A stretch of 64,000 nt of DNA from SZUA-442 sp963792405 (GCA_963792405.1 CAWBVU010000006.1:1364001-1428000), one strand, 5' to 3'; positions 52,619-62,062 are shown, numbered from the stretch's first letter. The notes: a model not told the origin generated them from the letters alone. Numbers and translations are program-made.

Positions 52619-53131
52619 TCACTGCGGATCGACCCCGACGATGCGCGCCTCCGCGCGGTCGACCGCGATGGTCACGCCCAGGCCCGGGCCGACGCCGGCA
52701 ATGTGGCCAGTGATGATCTCCACGACCGACTCGGCCTGTACGTGCTCGACCTTCGTCTCCGGATGCGGCAGGTAGATCCAGCCCTCGTGCGACTCATCAC
52801 CGACACGCAGAAGGCAATGGAAGAACGAGAACGTCTCCGGTGGGATGCGGTCGGTCCAGGCGATGTCCTCGAAGGTGAAGGCGGGAGCCACCGGCACGAG
52901 ACGGTGCGGGGCGATGTCGACGTTGACGGTACCGAGGTGGAAGCGACGCAGGTCGAGGCCGCGTTCGAGGAAGATGTGCACCTGCTGCGCGAGGGTGCCC
53001 CCGGGATACGCTGCGCTCACCTCGCCCGACGCGGCGCCGTGTCCCTTCACGATGACGCCGGCCACGGTCGCCCACTCGCTGTCCGCGGCGTGGCTCGGGG
53101 ATGGCGATCCCCTGGCGCAGCCCGGGCTCAC
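52619..53131 (-). CDS. Unknown protein with GTVNVDI motif, in the FluC/VIT operon
   Basis: Predicted 170 aa from GTG 53131, which overlaps the VIT gene stop (GTGA) and follows GAGG; GTG 53065 is a shorter alternative. Landmarks: VIVKGHGAASGEV, YPGGTLAQQVHIFLERG, FHLGTVNVDIAPHRL, HCLLRVGDESHEGWIYLP, and GLGVTIAVD at the end. The G-x-G-x-A-S-G opening, the G-T-x-N-V core and the late G-x-x-V-x-V strand recall archaeal CTP-dependent riboflavin kinases, but this is a weak resemblance. Function unknown. Confidence 0.65.
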   Translation of the reverse strand: MSPGCARGSPSPSHAADSEWATVAGVIVKGHGAASGEVSAAYPGGTLAQQVHIFLERGLDLRRFHLGTVNVDIAPHRLVPVAPAFTFEDIAWTDRIPPETFSFFHCLLRVGDESHEGWIYLPHPETKVEHVQAESVVEIITGHIAGVGPGLGVTIAVDRAEARIVGVDPQ

Positions 53132-53817
53132 ACGGCGACCTCGAAGAGGCTCCCGATCGCTGCCGTGATCGCCATGGCCCCCGCTCCCCACACGGATACG
53201 CGCACGGCAGCCCGACCCATCGGTGCACCGCCCGCCCATGCTCCCGTGGCGCCCAGCAAGGCGAGGAAGATGAGGGACATGGCCGCGACGAGCCAGGCGC
53301 GGAAGGCATCGGTCACCAGCGCGGCAGTGAGGAGTGGGAGGAGCGCCCCAACGGTGAACGCTGCCGCTGAAGCGAGGGCTGCCTGGAGCGGACGCGCCTT
53401 CGAGGCTTCGGAGAACCCCAGCTCGTCCCTGGCATGGGCGCCGAGCGCGTCGTGGTCCATCAGCTCCTGCGCGACCTGGCGCGCAAGTGCGGGGTTCAGG
53501 CCGCGTTCCTCGTAGATCAACGCAAGCTCCTCGAGTTCGCCCTCGGGATTCCCATCGAGCTCCCGCCCCTCCTTGAGGAGGTCGGCGGACTCGGCGTCGG
53601 CCTGTGAACTCACCGATACGTACTCCCCCGCCGCCATCGACAGCGCGCCTGCGGCGAGTCCCGCGGCACCTGCGAGCAGTACGGCGGAGCGGGACGAGCC
53701 CGCTGCGGCCACGCCGATGAGCAGGCTCGCCGTCGACAGGATGCCGTCGTTCGCTCCGAGGACGGATGCGCGCAACCACCCCGCTCGCGAACTCCTGTGT
53801 TCCTCGGGGGCCGGCAC
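53128..53817 (-). CDS. VIT1/CCC1-type metal transporter
   Basis: Predicted 229 aa. Five membrane segments and the VIT sequence VLGANDGILSTASLLIGVAAAG at the N-terminus (in parts: GANDGILSTASL), GEYVSVSSQADAE, and the Glu-rich helical loop EELALIYEERGL that binds metal in the family. It would move ferrous iron or manganese out of the cytoplasm. GTG at 53817 lies nine bases after the DUF190 stop. Confidence 0.9.
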   Translation of the reverse strand: MPAPEEHRSSRAGWLRASVLGANDGILSTASLLIGVAAAGSSRSAVLLAGAAGLAAGALSMAAGEYVSVSSQADAESADLLKEGRELDGNPEGELEELALIYEERGLNPALARQVAQELMDHDALGAHARDELGFSEASKARPLQAALASAAAFTVGALLPLLTAALVTDAFRAWLVAAMSLIFLALLGATGAWAGGAPMGRAAVRVSVWGAGAMAITAAIGSLFEVAV

Positions 53818-53826
53818 GGGTCCACC

Positions 53827-54177
53827 CTACCCGGACGCAGGGCCATCCTCCCCGCGGCGGCGTGCCCTCACGTGGACATGTTCGAGGGTGACGAGTCCGT
53901 CACCGACCAAGGCGTCGATCACGGGCAGGACCGCCTCGATCCGATCCGCCGTATCCACACACTCGATGACGATGGGGAGATCGTCGGACAGCCGCAGGAG
54001 GTGCGCCGTGTGCATCGTGCTGGACCGACCGAAGCCCTCGATCCCGCGAAGCACCGTTGCCCCTGCGAGACCCTCGGCACGCAGCGCCTCGACGATCGCC
54101 TGGTAGAGGGGCCTACCGTCGTGCATGTCGGACTCGCCGATGAAGATCCTCAGGAGCCGATGGTCGTCGTCGTGCAT
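53827..54177 (-). CDS. DUF190 protein
   Basis: Predicted 116 aa. LLRIFIGESDMHDGRPLYQAIV, followed by ATVLRGIEGFG, is the DUF190 pattern (a PII-like trimer fold). The family is frequently encoded beside FluC (CrcB) channels, as here, but its role is unknown. It starts nine bases downstream of fluC2. Confidence 0.9.
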   Translation of the reverse strand: MHDDDHRLLRIFIGESDMHDGRPLYQAIVEALRAEGLAGATVLRGIEGFGRSSTMHTAHLLRLSDDLPIVIECVDTADRIEAVLPVIDALVGDGLVTLEHVHVRARRRGEDGPASG

Positions 54178-54186
54178 GTCGTCCCC

Positions 54187-54540
54187 TCAGCCGGTCAGGC
54201 GGTAGCCGATCGCCGCGAGTGCCACACCCAATGCTGGCACGCCGAGCGCATTCGCGACGGCCCATCCCGTGACGCGGGGAAGGATCCCCAGGCGAACCGT
54301 CTCGGCCATCCACGTCGAGAACGTCGTGAACCCGCCGAGGAAGCCAGCCGACGCCAGTGTTGGGACGGCGTCGGCGTTCCCCACGCCGACGATGAGGCCG
54401 AGGGCGAAGGCGCCGAGGAGGTTGACGGCCATCGTGCCGACAGGCACGACTCCCCCACTTCGGTGCTGGATGAGGCCTGAGAGCCAGTAGCGACATGCTG
54501 CACCTGCGGCACCGGCGAGCGTGACGATGACGATCGTCAT
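54187..54540 (-). CDS. fluC: Fluoride channel FluC, second subunit
   Basis: Predicted 117 aa with four membrane segments. The Fluc core GGFTTFSTWMAE (phenylalanine box and central Na+ site) is present, along with MAVNLLGAFALGL. Fluc dimers export fluoride. ATG overlaps the first fluC stop (ATGA). Confidence 0.92.
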   Translation of the reverse strand: MTIVIVTLAGAAGAACRYWLSGLIQHRSGGVVPVGTMAVNLLGAFALGLIVGVGNADAVPTLASAGFLGGFTTFSTWMAETVRLGILPRVTGWAVANALGVPALGVALAAIGYRLTG

Positions 54541-54926
54541 CGTGCGACCCCTCCGAGGCGCTCACCGAACGCGGCCAGGAACAGGCCGCCGAGGATCGAG
54601 GCACCGACGTAGGCAGCCGCTGTCGCCACTGCTCCGCCATCGACGAGGACCACCACCTCCACGCTGAAGGCCGAGAACGTCGTCAACGACCCGAGGACGC
54701 CGATGGCCCAGAACTGCAGCGACCACCTCCCCACGACCGACCTCTGCCGACGAGCGAGGTAGAAGCCAAGCAGGAGGGACCCGATGAGGTTCACGGCGAG
54801 CGTCGCGGTGGGGAAGCCTCCGTCGGGTGTCGGCGCCAGGGTGACGATGGTCGCCCTCACGAGTGATCCGACGAGGCCCCCCGCCAGCACGGCGCCGACC
54901 CCCGGGACTCCGTGTGGGATTCGCAT
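54537..54926 (-). CDS. fluC: Fluoride channel FluC, first subunit
   Basis: Predicted 129 aa, four membrane segments, with TLAVNLIGSLLLGFY and GSLTTFSAFSVEV. Its sequence differs from its neighbour, so the pair may form a heterodimer. No fluoride riboswitch was found in front; only about 48 bases separate it from the MFS gene stop. Confidence 0.92.
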   Translation of the reverse strand: MRIPHGVPGVGAVLAGGLVGSLVRATIVTLAPTPDGGFPTATLAVNLIGSLLLGFYLARRQRSVVGRWSLQFWAIGVLGSLTTFSAFSVEVVVLVDGGAVATAAAYVGASILGGLFLAAFGERLGGVAR

Positions 54927-54974
54927 GATCCGCTCCTGCCCTTCTCGACGCCCTCCACGGCATCCTGCCGGTGT

Positions 54975-56600
54975 CTATGCAGGAACGGGTGGTTCTCCGG
55001 ACGACTCCTCGATCACGGTGTCCGCATAGCGGATGTCGGGGAGGCGCAGCGACATGAGGAAGCCGCCCAGGACGAAGGCCACGGCGACGAACGCCGTCGT
55101 ACGGGCGGCGTTCGCGAATGCGTCCGAGATCGCAGCGACGACGGGCTCCGAACCCGGCTGCTCGGCGATCGCGGGGAGTGCCTGACCGGCAGAGCCATCG
55201 ATGGCCTCGACGATTCCGGCGATCGCCTGGGGCGGGAGGTCGGGGATCCCCATCAGCTCGGTCTCCGTGCCGGTGCGGAGGCTTGCGGCGAGCACCGTAC
55301 CGAGGAGGGCGATGCCGACGGCGGCGCCGACCTGGCGGAAGGTCGACTGCATCCCTGAGGCCTGGCCGGACTCGCGGGGCGGGATCTCCGACAGGATCAC
55401 GCTCGTGAGCTGGGCACTCGCCAGGCCCACGCCCACGCCGTAGACGAACAGGGGCGGCACGAACGCCCATCCGCTTCGATCAGGTGCGAACAGGAGGGCC
55501 ACGATGGCGATGCCGATCGCCTCGAGGGCCATGCCCGCCGAGACGACCCGCCTCGGCCCGATGCGGGTGGCGAGCACGCCCGCCGTCGGTCCTCCGATGA
55601 ACGCGCCGATGGCGAGAGCGAGGAGGATCAATCCGGTGCGGAAGGCGGAGAAGCCGAAGACGGCCTGCACGAAGAGGGGGAAGACGAACACGAGCCCGAA
55701 CTCGCCGAGGCTGAGGATCGACACGGTGGCGTTCCCGAGCGAGAAGGAGCGGAAGCGGAAGAGGGCGAGGTCGAAGAGCACGGGCTTCCCGGCCTTCGCT
55801 CGACGCCGCTCGTTCGCGACGAAGCCGATGAGAAGGACGACACCCACGATCAGGGACACGAACGCGACGGAGAAGCCGGTCTCGGGCCACTCCACCGGGC
55901 CCACCGAAAACCGGTCCGTGGCGGTGAGGAACCCGTAGCGGGGGCCCTCGATCAGGGCGAAGACCACGGCGGCCATCCCGGCACCTGACAGGAGGACGCC
56001 GGGGATGTCGAAGCCCCTGGCCATCGAGGTGTCCCGTGTCTCTCGCACCCACAGATAGGCACCAAGGACCACGATCGCACCGATGGGGACGTTGATGTAG
56101 AACGCCCACCTCCACGAGTGCTCCGTGGTCAGCCAGCCGCCGAGGAGCGGGCCGAGTGCCGCCATGCCGCCGATGACCGAGCCCCAGATCCCGAAGGCGA
56201 TGCCGCGTTCGCGGCCCTGGAAGGTGGCATTGACCGTCGAGAGGGTCGCGGGGAGGATCGCCGCGGCACCCACGCCCTGGAGGAGTCGGGCGGCGATCAG
56301 CCATGATCCGCTCGACGCCCGCCCCGCCATCATGCTGGCGATCACGAACACGACGATGCCCACGACGAACAGCCGCCGCCGTCCGTACATGTCGCCGACC
56401 TTTCCGAGCGTGATCAGGAGGGCGGCGAACACGAGCGAATAGATCGAATTGATCCACTCGGCATCCGAGAGGGTGAGCTCGAACTCGCGGATGATCGATG
56501 GGAGGGCGACATTGACGATCGTCGCGTCGACGATGATCATCGACACCCCGAGGCTCAGTACGGCGAGGCCGAACCACCTCGTCCGAGGGCTCACCTCCAT
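54975..56600 (-). CDS. MFS transporter, DHA2 (14-segment) family
   Basis: Predicted 541 aa with 14 membrane segments. The motif LGVSMIIVDATIVNVALPSI and motif A variant GKVGDMYGRRRLF identify the drug:H+ antiporter-2 group. Likely multidrug export; the substrate is unknown. ATG 56600 (MEVSPRTRW) follows GGGAGAG. The stretch from 56601 to 56831 contains no gene that I can support. Confidence 0.9.
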   Translation of the reverse strand: MEVSPRTRWFGLAVLSLGVSMIIVDATIVNVALPSIIREFELTLSDAEWINSIYSLVFAALLITLGKVGDMYGRRRLFVVGIVVFVIASMMAGRASSGSWLIAARLLQGVGAAAILPATLSTVNATFQGRERGIAFGIWGSVIGGMAALGPLLGGWLTTEHSWRWAFYINVPIGAIVVLGAYLWVRETRDTSMARGFDIPGVLLSGAGMAAVVFALIEGPRYGFLTATDRFSVGPVEWPETGFSVAFVSLIVGVVLLIGFVANERRRAKAGKPVLFDLALFRFRSFSLGNATVSILSLGEFGLVFVFPLFVQAVFGFSAFRTGLILLALAIGAFIGGPTAGVLATRIGPRRVVSAGMALEAIGIAIVALLFAPDRSGWAFVPPLFVYGVGVGLASAQLTSVILSEIPPRESGQASGMQSTFRQVGAAVGIALLGTVLAASLRTGTETELMGIPDLPPQAIAGIVEAIDGSAGQALPAIAEQPGSEPVVAAISDAFANAARTTAFVAVAFVLGGFLMSLRLPDIRYADTVIEESSGEPPVPA

Positions 56601-56831
56601 CGTCGCTCTCCCATCCGGTCGACCGCCCGGGTCGGCCTCCACGCCCCCGCTCTTGCCGTTGCACCATCGTAGATCCGGTCGTCCCCGTCCCATCCACGCC
56701 GGACGCGGGACGAAGGAGCGCCGTGAAGGTCATGATGGAGAAGGGCACAGTGAGCTGTCGTGCACATTCAGTGCGTTCGCGATCAGCTTCCTACTCGTCG
56801 GGATACACCGGACCCATGGACGACCATCCCG

Positions 56832-57197
56832 TCAGCCGTCGTCCCTCACCTCGTTGAGGTAGTTGTAGACGGTGATCCTGCTCACGCCCATCGCGTTGGC
56901 GACCTCGTCGATCGACCTGCGCACGTTGAAGGCGCCGCGCTGATCGAGGAGCCGTATCGCGTTCAGCCGCTCCGCACGGTCGAGTTCCCCCAGCGGTGCG
57001 GACATCTGCTCCTCTGCGGCGTCGATCAGGCGATCGAGCGACACGATCTCCTCGAGCCGCACCCCGAGGACGGTGGTCTCGTCCCATTCGATGGTGATGT
57101 CACCATCCACGACGTCGTCCACGTCGACGATGGATCCGCCCACCGCGGCGACGAGTGGTGCGATCGCTGCCTCGAGCCGTCTGCGCTCATCACCCAT
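56832..57197 (-). CDS. HTH transcriptional regulator (YheO/HTH_22-like)
   Basis: Predicted 121 aa. An N-terminal region with a ligand-domain-like stretch (IVDVDDVVDGDITIEWDE) and a C-terminal helix-turn-helix (SIDEVANAMGVSRITVYNYL), similar to HTH_22. It sits downstream of the nitrilase gene, about 110 bases away and on the same strand, so it probably controls that cluster and may bind the palindromes at 58194-58230. Confidence 0.75.
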   Translation of the reverse strand: MGDERRRLEAAIAPLVAAVGGSIVDVDDVVDGDITIEWDETTVLGVRLEEIVSLDRLIDAAEEQMSAPLGELDRAERLNAIRLLDQRGAFNVRRSIDEVANAMGVSRITVYNYLNEVRDDG

Positions 57198-57307
57198 GCG
57201 ACCACCTCACCTCGCCCACTCGCGCGTCCGTGCCCGGCGGCCACAGCGAGCTGGTCGGCCCCTGTAGCCAGCGGGCGGATCCGGTCGTGTCCACGAGCCC
57301 TGCAGAT

Positions 57308-58150
57308 TCACGGGGCAGCGATGCCCTCGTAGATCTCGGGACGACGATCACGGTAGAAGGCCCAGTGCCGGCGTGCGGCCTCGATCTCTGTGAGGTCGAG
57401 GTCACGGACGACGACCTCGTCCCGGGTGTCGGACGCCGTGGTGCCGATGATCTGACCCCGCGGGTCGACGAAGTAGGACGATCCGTAGTAGTCGGTGTCC
57501 TCGAGGTCCTCCGACCCGACCCGGTTGATCGCGCCGACGAAGTACTGGTTGGCGACCGCTGCGGCCGGCTGTTCGAGCTGCCACAGGTACTTCGAGTGGC
57601 CCCGTGTGGTCGCGGACGGGTTGAATACGATCTTGGCACCCTTGAGGCCCAGCTCGCGCCAGCCCTCCGGGAAGTGGCGGTCGTAGCAGATGTAGACACC
57701 GATGCGCCCGACGGCCGTGTCGAACACCGGATAACCGAGGTTCCCGGGCCGGAAGTAGAACTTCTCCCAGAAGCCCTCGACCTGCGGGATGTGCGTCTTC
57801 CGATAGATTCCGAGCATCGTGCCGTCGGCGTCGATCACCGCGGCGGTGTTGTAGAAGGTCCCCTCGTCGACGCGTTCATAGATGGGCACCACGGTGACCA
57901 TGCCGGTCTCCTTCGCGAGGTCCCGCATCGCGGTGACGGTGCGACCGTCGGGAATCGGCTCTGCGAGGTCGTAGAAGGAGGGGTCCTGGACGTTGCAGAA
58001 GTAGGGGCCGGTGAAGATCTCCTGGAAGCACAGCACCTGAGCGCCCTCGTCGGCCGCCTGCCGTGCGTAGGCGATGTTCGTCGCCAGCATCGACTCGTAG
58101 TCACCTGTCCATGCAGCCTGAACGAGGGCTGCCCGTACGGTGTCGGACAT
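57308..58150 (-). CDS. Beta-ureidopropionase-like carbon-nitrogen hydrolase
   Basis: Predicted 280 aa. Nitrilase-superfamily triad: Glu in CFQEIF (about residue 44), Lys in YRKTHIP (about 118), Cys in YICYDRHFPE (about 154). The segments FYFRPGNLGYPVFDT and NPSATTRGHS point to N-carbamoyl-beta-alanine or N-carbamoylputrescine amidases. It releases carbon dioxide and ammonia from a carbamoyl amine. Divergent from a second amidohydrolase. Confidence 0.9.
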   Translation of the reverse strand: MSDTVRAALVQAAWTGDYESMLATNIAYARQAADEGAQVLCFQEIFTGPYFCNVQDPSFYDLAEPIPDGRTVTAMRDLAKETGMVTVVPIYERVDEGTFYNTAAVIDADGTMLGIYRKTHIPQVEGFWEKFYFRPGNLGYPVFDTAVGRIGVYICYDRHFPEGWRELGLKGAKIVFNPSATTRGHSKYLWQLEQPAAAVANQYFVGAINRVGSEDLEDTDYYGSSYFVDPRGQIIGTTASDTRDEVVVRDLDLTEIEAARRHWAFYRDRRPEIYEGIAAP

Positions 58151-58193
58151 GGTCGCTTCCTTTCGCTCTCGGGCATCGACACTACCCAGTCAC

Positions 58194-58230
58194 TTGACAA
58201 AACGTCAAAGCCAAATTGACAGATTGTCAA
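58194..58230. promoter_or_regulatory. Two palindromic operators between divergent amidohydrolases
   Basis: TTGACAAAACGTCAA (58194-58208) and TTGACAGATTGTCAA (58216-58230) share TTGAC at the start and GTCAA at the end; their centres are 22 bp apart, two helical turns, on the same face. Both are within the promoter zone of the divergent genes. The likely binder is the HTH regulator encoded nearby, which is inference. Confidence 0.6.
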
Positions 58231-58307
58231 GGAGCGGACGACAATCGGCCTCACGAGGTCTTGTCGCCGGCGGGCGGCCGTGCATCGGCCCATGAGGAGT
58301 GCGGGAA

Positions 58308-59237
58308 GTGGCGCGATACATCACCGTGGGTGCTGCCCAGATGGGCCCGATCCGCCGTGACGAGAGCCGGACCGAGGTGGTCGCACGCCTCATCGCCCTC
58401 ATGGAGTGGGGAGCCCACAGGGGCTGTGACCTCGTCGTGTATCCCGAACTGACCCTCACGACCTTCTTCCCGCGATGGTATCTGTCGGACGAAGCCGAGA
58501 TCGACCAGTGGTTCGAACGCGAGATGCCGGGCCCCGAGACGAGTCGGCTGTTCGACCGCGCCGCGGAGCTCGGGGTGGGATTCTGCCTCGGCTATGCCGA
58601 GCTCACCTTCGACGGCGAGGGGAACAAGCACCGCTACAACACCCAGATCCTCGTCGAGCGCGACGGGTCGGTCGTCGGGAAGTACCGGAAGGTCCACATC
58701 CCCGGCCACCAGGAGAACGAGCCCGATCGCCCCTTCCAGCACCTCGAGCCGTACTACTTCGAGCCGGGGCCCGATGGGTTCAACGTCTGGCACGCCTTCG
58801 ACGGCGTCATCGGAATGGCCATCTGCAACGACAGGCGATGGCCGGAGACGTACCGCGTGATGGGCCTCCAGGGCGTCGAGCTGATCCTGATCGGGTACAA
58901 CACACCGCTCCACTACAGCCCCGACCCGCAGCAGAACGCCCTCGCCGGCTTCCACAACCACCTCGTGATGCAGGCGGGCGCCTACCAGAACGGCACGTAC
59001 GTGGTGGGGGTGGCGAAGGGAGGGATCGAGGAGGGAGTCGACACGCTCGCCCAGTCGGCGATCATCGCACCATCAGGGCAGATCAAGGCGCAGTGCATCA
59101 CCACCGCCGACGAGATCGCCGTCGCCACGATCGACCTCGACTACTGCGCCTTCTACAAGAACACGCTCTTCGACTTCGATCGCTACCACCAATCGCAGCA
59201 CTTCGGCATCATCAGCGAACCCCGCACGAGGCGGTAG
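58308..59237 (+). CDS. N-carbamoyl-D-amino-acid hydrolase-like amidase
   Basis: Predicted 309 aa from GTG 58308, which has GAGGAG nine bases upstream; GTG 58299 is too close to that site. Triad: Glu in VVYPELTL (about 47), Lys in YRKVHIPGH (about 127), Cys in AICNDRRWPETYR (about 172). NTQILVERDGSVVGKYRK and the Glu-Pro-rich FQHLEPYYFEPG are typical of D-carbamoylase, which acts after hydantoinase. No hydantoinase is in the window. Confidence 0.9.
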   Translation: MARYITVGAAQMGPIRRDESRTEVVARLIALMEWGAHRGCDLVVYPELTLTTFFPRWYLSDEAEIDQWFEREMPGPETSRLFDRAAELGVGFCLGYAELTFDGEGNKHRYNTQILVERDGSVVGKYRKVHIPGHQENEPDRPFQHLEPYYFEPGPDGFNVWHAFDGVIGMAICNDRRWPETYRVMGLQGVELILIGYNTPLHYSPDPQQNALAGFHNHLVMQAGAYQNGTYVVGVAKGGIEEGVDTLAQSAIIAPSGQIKAQCITTADEIAVATIDLDYCAFYKNTLFDFDRYHQSQHFGIISEPRTRR

Positions 59238-59247
59238 TGACGATCAC

Positions 59248-59266
59248 GCTCCGGCCCAACCGGAGC
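59248..59266 (+). terminator. Hairpin after the D-carbamoylase gene
   Basis: GCTCCGG, five bases, CCGGAGC form a perfect 7-bp stem 10 bases after the stop codon. No T-tract follows. The rest of the gap up to 59475 shows no gene. Confidence 0.4.
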
Positions 59267-59475
59267 GCCGTGGACGTCGAGGATCGACCGGAGTCGGGCG
59301 TGCACCAGGAGCCTTGTTGGCCCAACCCACGACCCGACGTTCACCGGTGGCCATGACGGGACGCATCGGCGAGGAACAGTGAGGGCGATGCCGGCCGTGG
59401 ACTCGTCCGACATCATCCCGAATCGACCTCCGCCACGCTGAAGCTCTCGCTGTCAGTCGGGCCGCCCTCGGAGGC

Positions 59476-61064
59476 TCACCCGTCGTCGGGTGACGTCCAC
59501 ACCTCGGCAACGGCATCTGCCGCGAGTGCCTGGCCAGCCTCCTCATAGAGGTTGCGTGCGATGTCCACCCCTGCATCGCGGAGTTCGGCCACTTGATCGC
59601 GGTATCGGGCGATGGCCGCGATGCGGGCATGGGGGAGGAACGCACGGACCCGTCGAATGCACTCGAGATTCGCTTCCTGGCTGTTCATGGCTGCGAAGAC
59701 CAGCTCGACTTCCGGATGGAACTTGAATCGTTCCCAGAAGTCGAAGTCGAGCGCATCACCGCGTACGACGGACCGACCGGCTCGCTGTTGGGCATCAACG
59801 ACCTCACGATCTCGGTCGACACCGACGACGATGCCTCCCCGCTCGGCGACGACTTCGTCGTAGGCGCCTTCACCGACGCGGCCCATGCCGAAGATGAGGA
59901 CATGGGCCCAGCCGCAATCGACCACGGCGTCGTCGATCTGGATGGTCGTCGCTCGAGTCCTGCGAGCGGAGCGGACCATCGCTCGTACAGGCGGTACCGG
60001 TTCCCGTCGGCCCACGACGCGCCGATGAAGGATCCGGCGACCGCTACGGCGACCGTGGAGACCCAGTCCTGCGTGATGTACCCGGCAGACACCGCGGCTG
60101 CACCGACGATGAGGCCGAACTCCGAGTACGTCGAGAGGGTGAGGGCCGAGTGGAGGCTCGTGCGCGACCGGAGCCTGAACCGCGTGAACAGCCACAGGAA
60201 TGCACCGGTGCGCAGAGACGCTGCAACGAGCAGTGCCACCCCGATGATCCACGCCTCGAGCGGCGGAGTCCCTGCGAGACCGATCGACAGGAAGAAGCCG
60301 ACGAGGAAGAGGTCCTTGAATCCGAGCAGGGTGGTCGAGAGTTCACTTGCCCGTGGATGTCCCGACAGCATCAGTCCCGCGACGAGGGCACCGAGGTCCG
60401 GCTTGAGTCCTACGGACTCGAAGATGCCTGCACCCACGGCGACCGCCATCGTGATGCCGAGCAGGACGAGGATCTCGCCGTGGCCTGCTCGATCGAGGAA
60501 CCACCACGCAACGGGCCTGAGGATGATGAATCCCGGGATGAGCAGGAGGGCCCACGGCGACGGCCACCCGTCCCCGGTCGCAACGAGGAAGGCCACGGCG
60601 AAGAGGTCCTGGAGGACGAGGACGCCGATCGAGAGGCGACCGGCAGCGATCGTGTCTCAGCCGTGCTCGTCGAGCGTCTTGACGGCGAAGACGGTCGATG
60701 CGAACGACAGGGCGAAGCCCACGACGGCTGCGGAACGCAGGTCGAGATCCGAGGCGAGCGGCAGTCCGAGGGATCCGACACCGAGGAGCGCGAGGCCGTA
60801 GATCAACGTCGCACCGACGCTGAACGCGGAGGTGGTCACCCACACGGCGGGTTTGGCGAGTGTTCGGATCTGGAGTTTCAGGCCAACGCCGAAGAGCAGG
60901 AGGAGGACACCGATGTCTGCGACCCAGTCGATCGCCTCGGACGACTCCATGCCGAAGGCGTGCAGGACGAACCCGGCGATGAGGAACCCAACCAGAGGAG
61001 GTAGCTTCACGGCCCTCGCCACAAATCCCAGGACAAGGGCGACGAGCAGCAGGGGAACCTCCAT
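59476..61064 (-). pseudogene. Kef/RosB-type K+/H+ antiporter, disrupted twice
   Basis: Three stretches in the same direction add up to one CPA2 antiporter with a TrkA-N domain. The first (61064-60657) has VKLPPLVGFLIAGFVLHAF and ends LDEHG at an in-frame TGA (60659-60657). Reading on in the same frame gives DTIAAGRLSIGVLVLQDLFA, the expected family continuation, through the membrane domain to RYRLYERWSAPLAGLER. Near 59941-59957 the frame changes (one base missing or two extra), and the NAD-binding domain resumes as TTIQIDDAVV and HVLIFGMGRVGEGAYDEV, ending at 59476. Two independent lesions suggest decay; sequencing error is the alternative. Confidence 0.85.
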
Positions 61065-61204
61065 CGGGGCATTATCGCAGCGCATCGGGATCGGGCGAGT
61101 GCCGCCCGGTGGGTTCGATGAAGAAGCCTCTTGGATGTAGAACCCAGGACGCCCCGCTTGCAGTGCGGGCGGTATGTGCCGACAGCCTGGCTGGTACGGC
61201 CCGT

Positions 61205-61438
61205 CTACCTACCCGAGTTCGATGTCGACGGGCATCCGGGCAGTCCGCCATCGAGCTCGGCCTGTGCCAGCTTCGACTCGGGGGTGCCGACCTCGATGCT
61301 CAACACGGCGAGTGCCCCGAAGTCGAGACCGAGGGAGGGCACAACGACCACGATGGTGTAGTAGCCCGGGTCCGGCGGACTGGCCCCTTCCGGACGCGTA
61401 CAGCTGCGTTCGCTGCAGCCGGACCCACAGGGGCAGGG
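61205..61438 (-). pseudogene. C-terminal remnant of an unknown protein
   Basis: A 77-codon open stretch following TGA 61441-61439 has no start codon, but it reads like protein: PPDPGYYTIVVVVPSLGLDF, then GALAVLSIEVGTPESKLAQA, ending at TAG. The codon bias matches the genome. It is probably the tail of a gene whose front was lost; family not recognised. Confidence 0.35.
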
Positions 61439-61852
61439 TCAGCGTCGGGCTTGCGGCCGAGGGCCGGGCGCCAGCACTTCACTCATCAGCCCATGTTCGC
61501 CCGCCAATACCGTAGAACCGCAGAACCACACCGCGAACCGAGGCCTGCAGACACGCGGGTCTCGGCCCGTCAAAGCACAGGACACCGTCTCATCAAGGTG
61601 TTGCAATGATCGCCTGAACTCAAGCTTGAAGTTCGAAGGGGTGGCACACGCACCGGACCGGCGGAGCAGACCCATAGGGCCTCCAGGGCTTCTTCGTAGC
61701 GGGGGCGGGATTTGAACCTAGAGTCTCACCGCAGAACCACCTGGATTGGCCGTCCCGCACATCGAAACCCAGCAATCGGCAAGAGTCTGCGGGGTGAACG
61801 AAGTGAGCCCCGACTCAGCTTCGACCTTCGGAGAAGGTCGCGGGTTCATGAA

Positions 61853-61886
61853 GAAGCCTCCAAGGATGTAGGACCTTGGAGGCTTC
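61853..61886 (-). terminator. Terminator-like hairpin of the second repeat copy
   Basis: GAAGCCTCCAAGG (61853-61865) and CCTTGGAGGCTTC (61874-61886) form a perfect 13-bp stem with an 8-base loop, followed on the minus strand by TTCAT. It copies the genuine tRNA-fMet terminator. Confidence 0.6.
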
Positions 61887-62062
61887 ATTCGTAGCGGGGG
61901 CGGGATTTGAACCAAGAGCCTTGCTGCGAGGATCCGTGAACTGACCTGCAAGGGCGACCGTATCGGGACCCATCGGCAAGGATCTGCGGGGAGAGCGAAG
62001 CGAGGCCCGACTCAGATTCGACCTTCGGGACGAAGGTCGCGGGATCAAATCCCACAATGAGA

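Noticed and set aside
54927..54974. Possible fluoride riboswitch before the FluC pair
   Set aside because: The gap is too short and lacks the conserved crcB-motif segments.
58194..58230. TTGACA sequences as simple -35 boxes
   Set aside because: They may act as such too, but both extend into near-perfect palindromes at a two-turn spacing, so an operator is the better call.
60657..60659. TGA in the antiporter as a selenocysteine codon
   Set aside because: The site lies at a variable loop, no SECIS-like hairpin was noticed, and a second frameshift indicates simple decay.
61696..61913. Two additional tRNA-Met genes
   Set aside because: Only the acceptor/T-arm end is present; D-arm and anticodon arm are absent.
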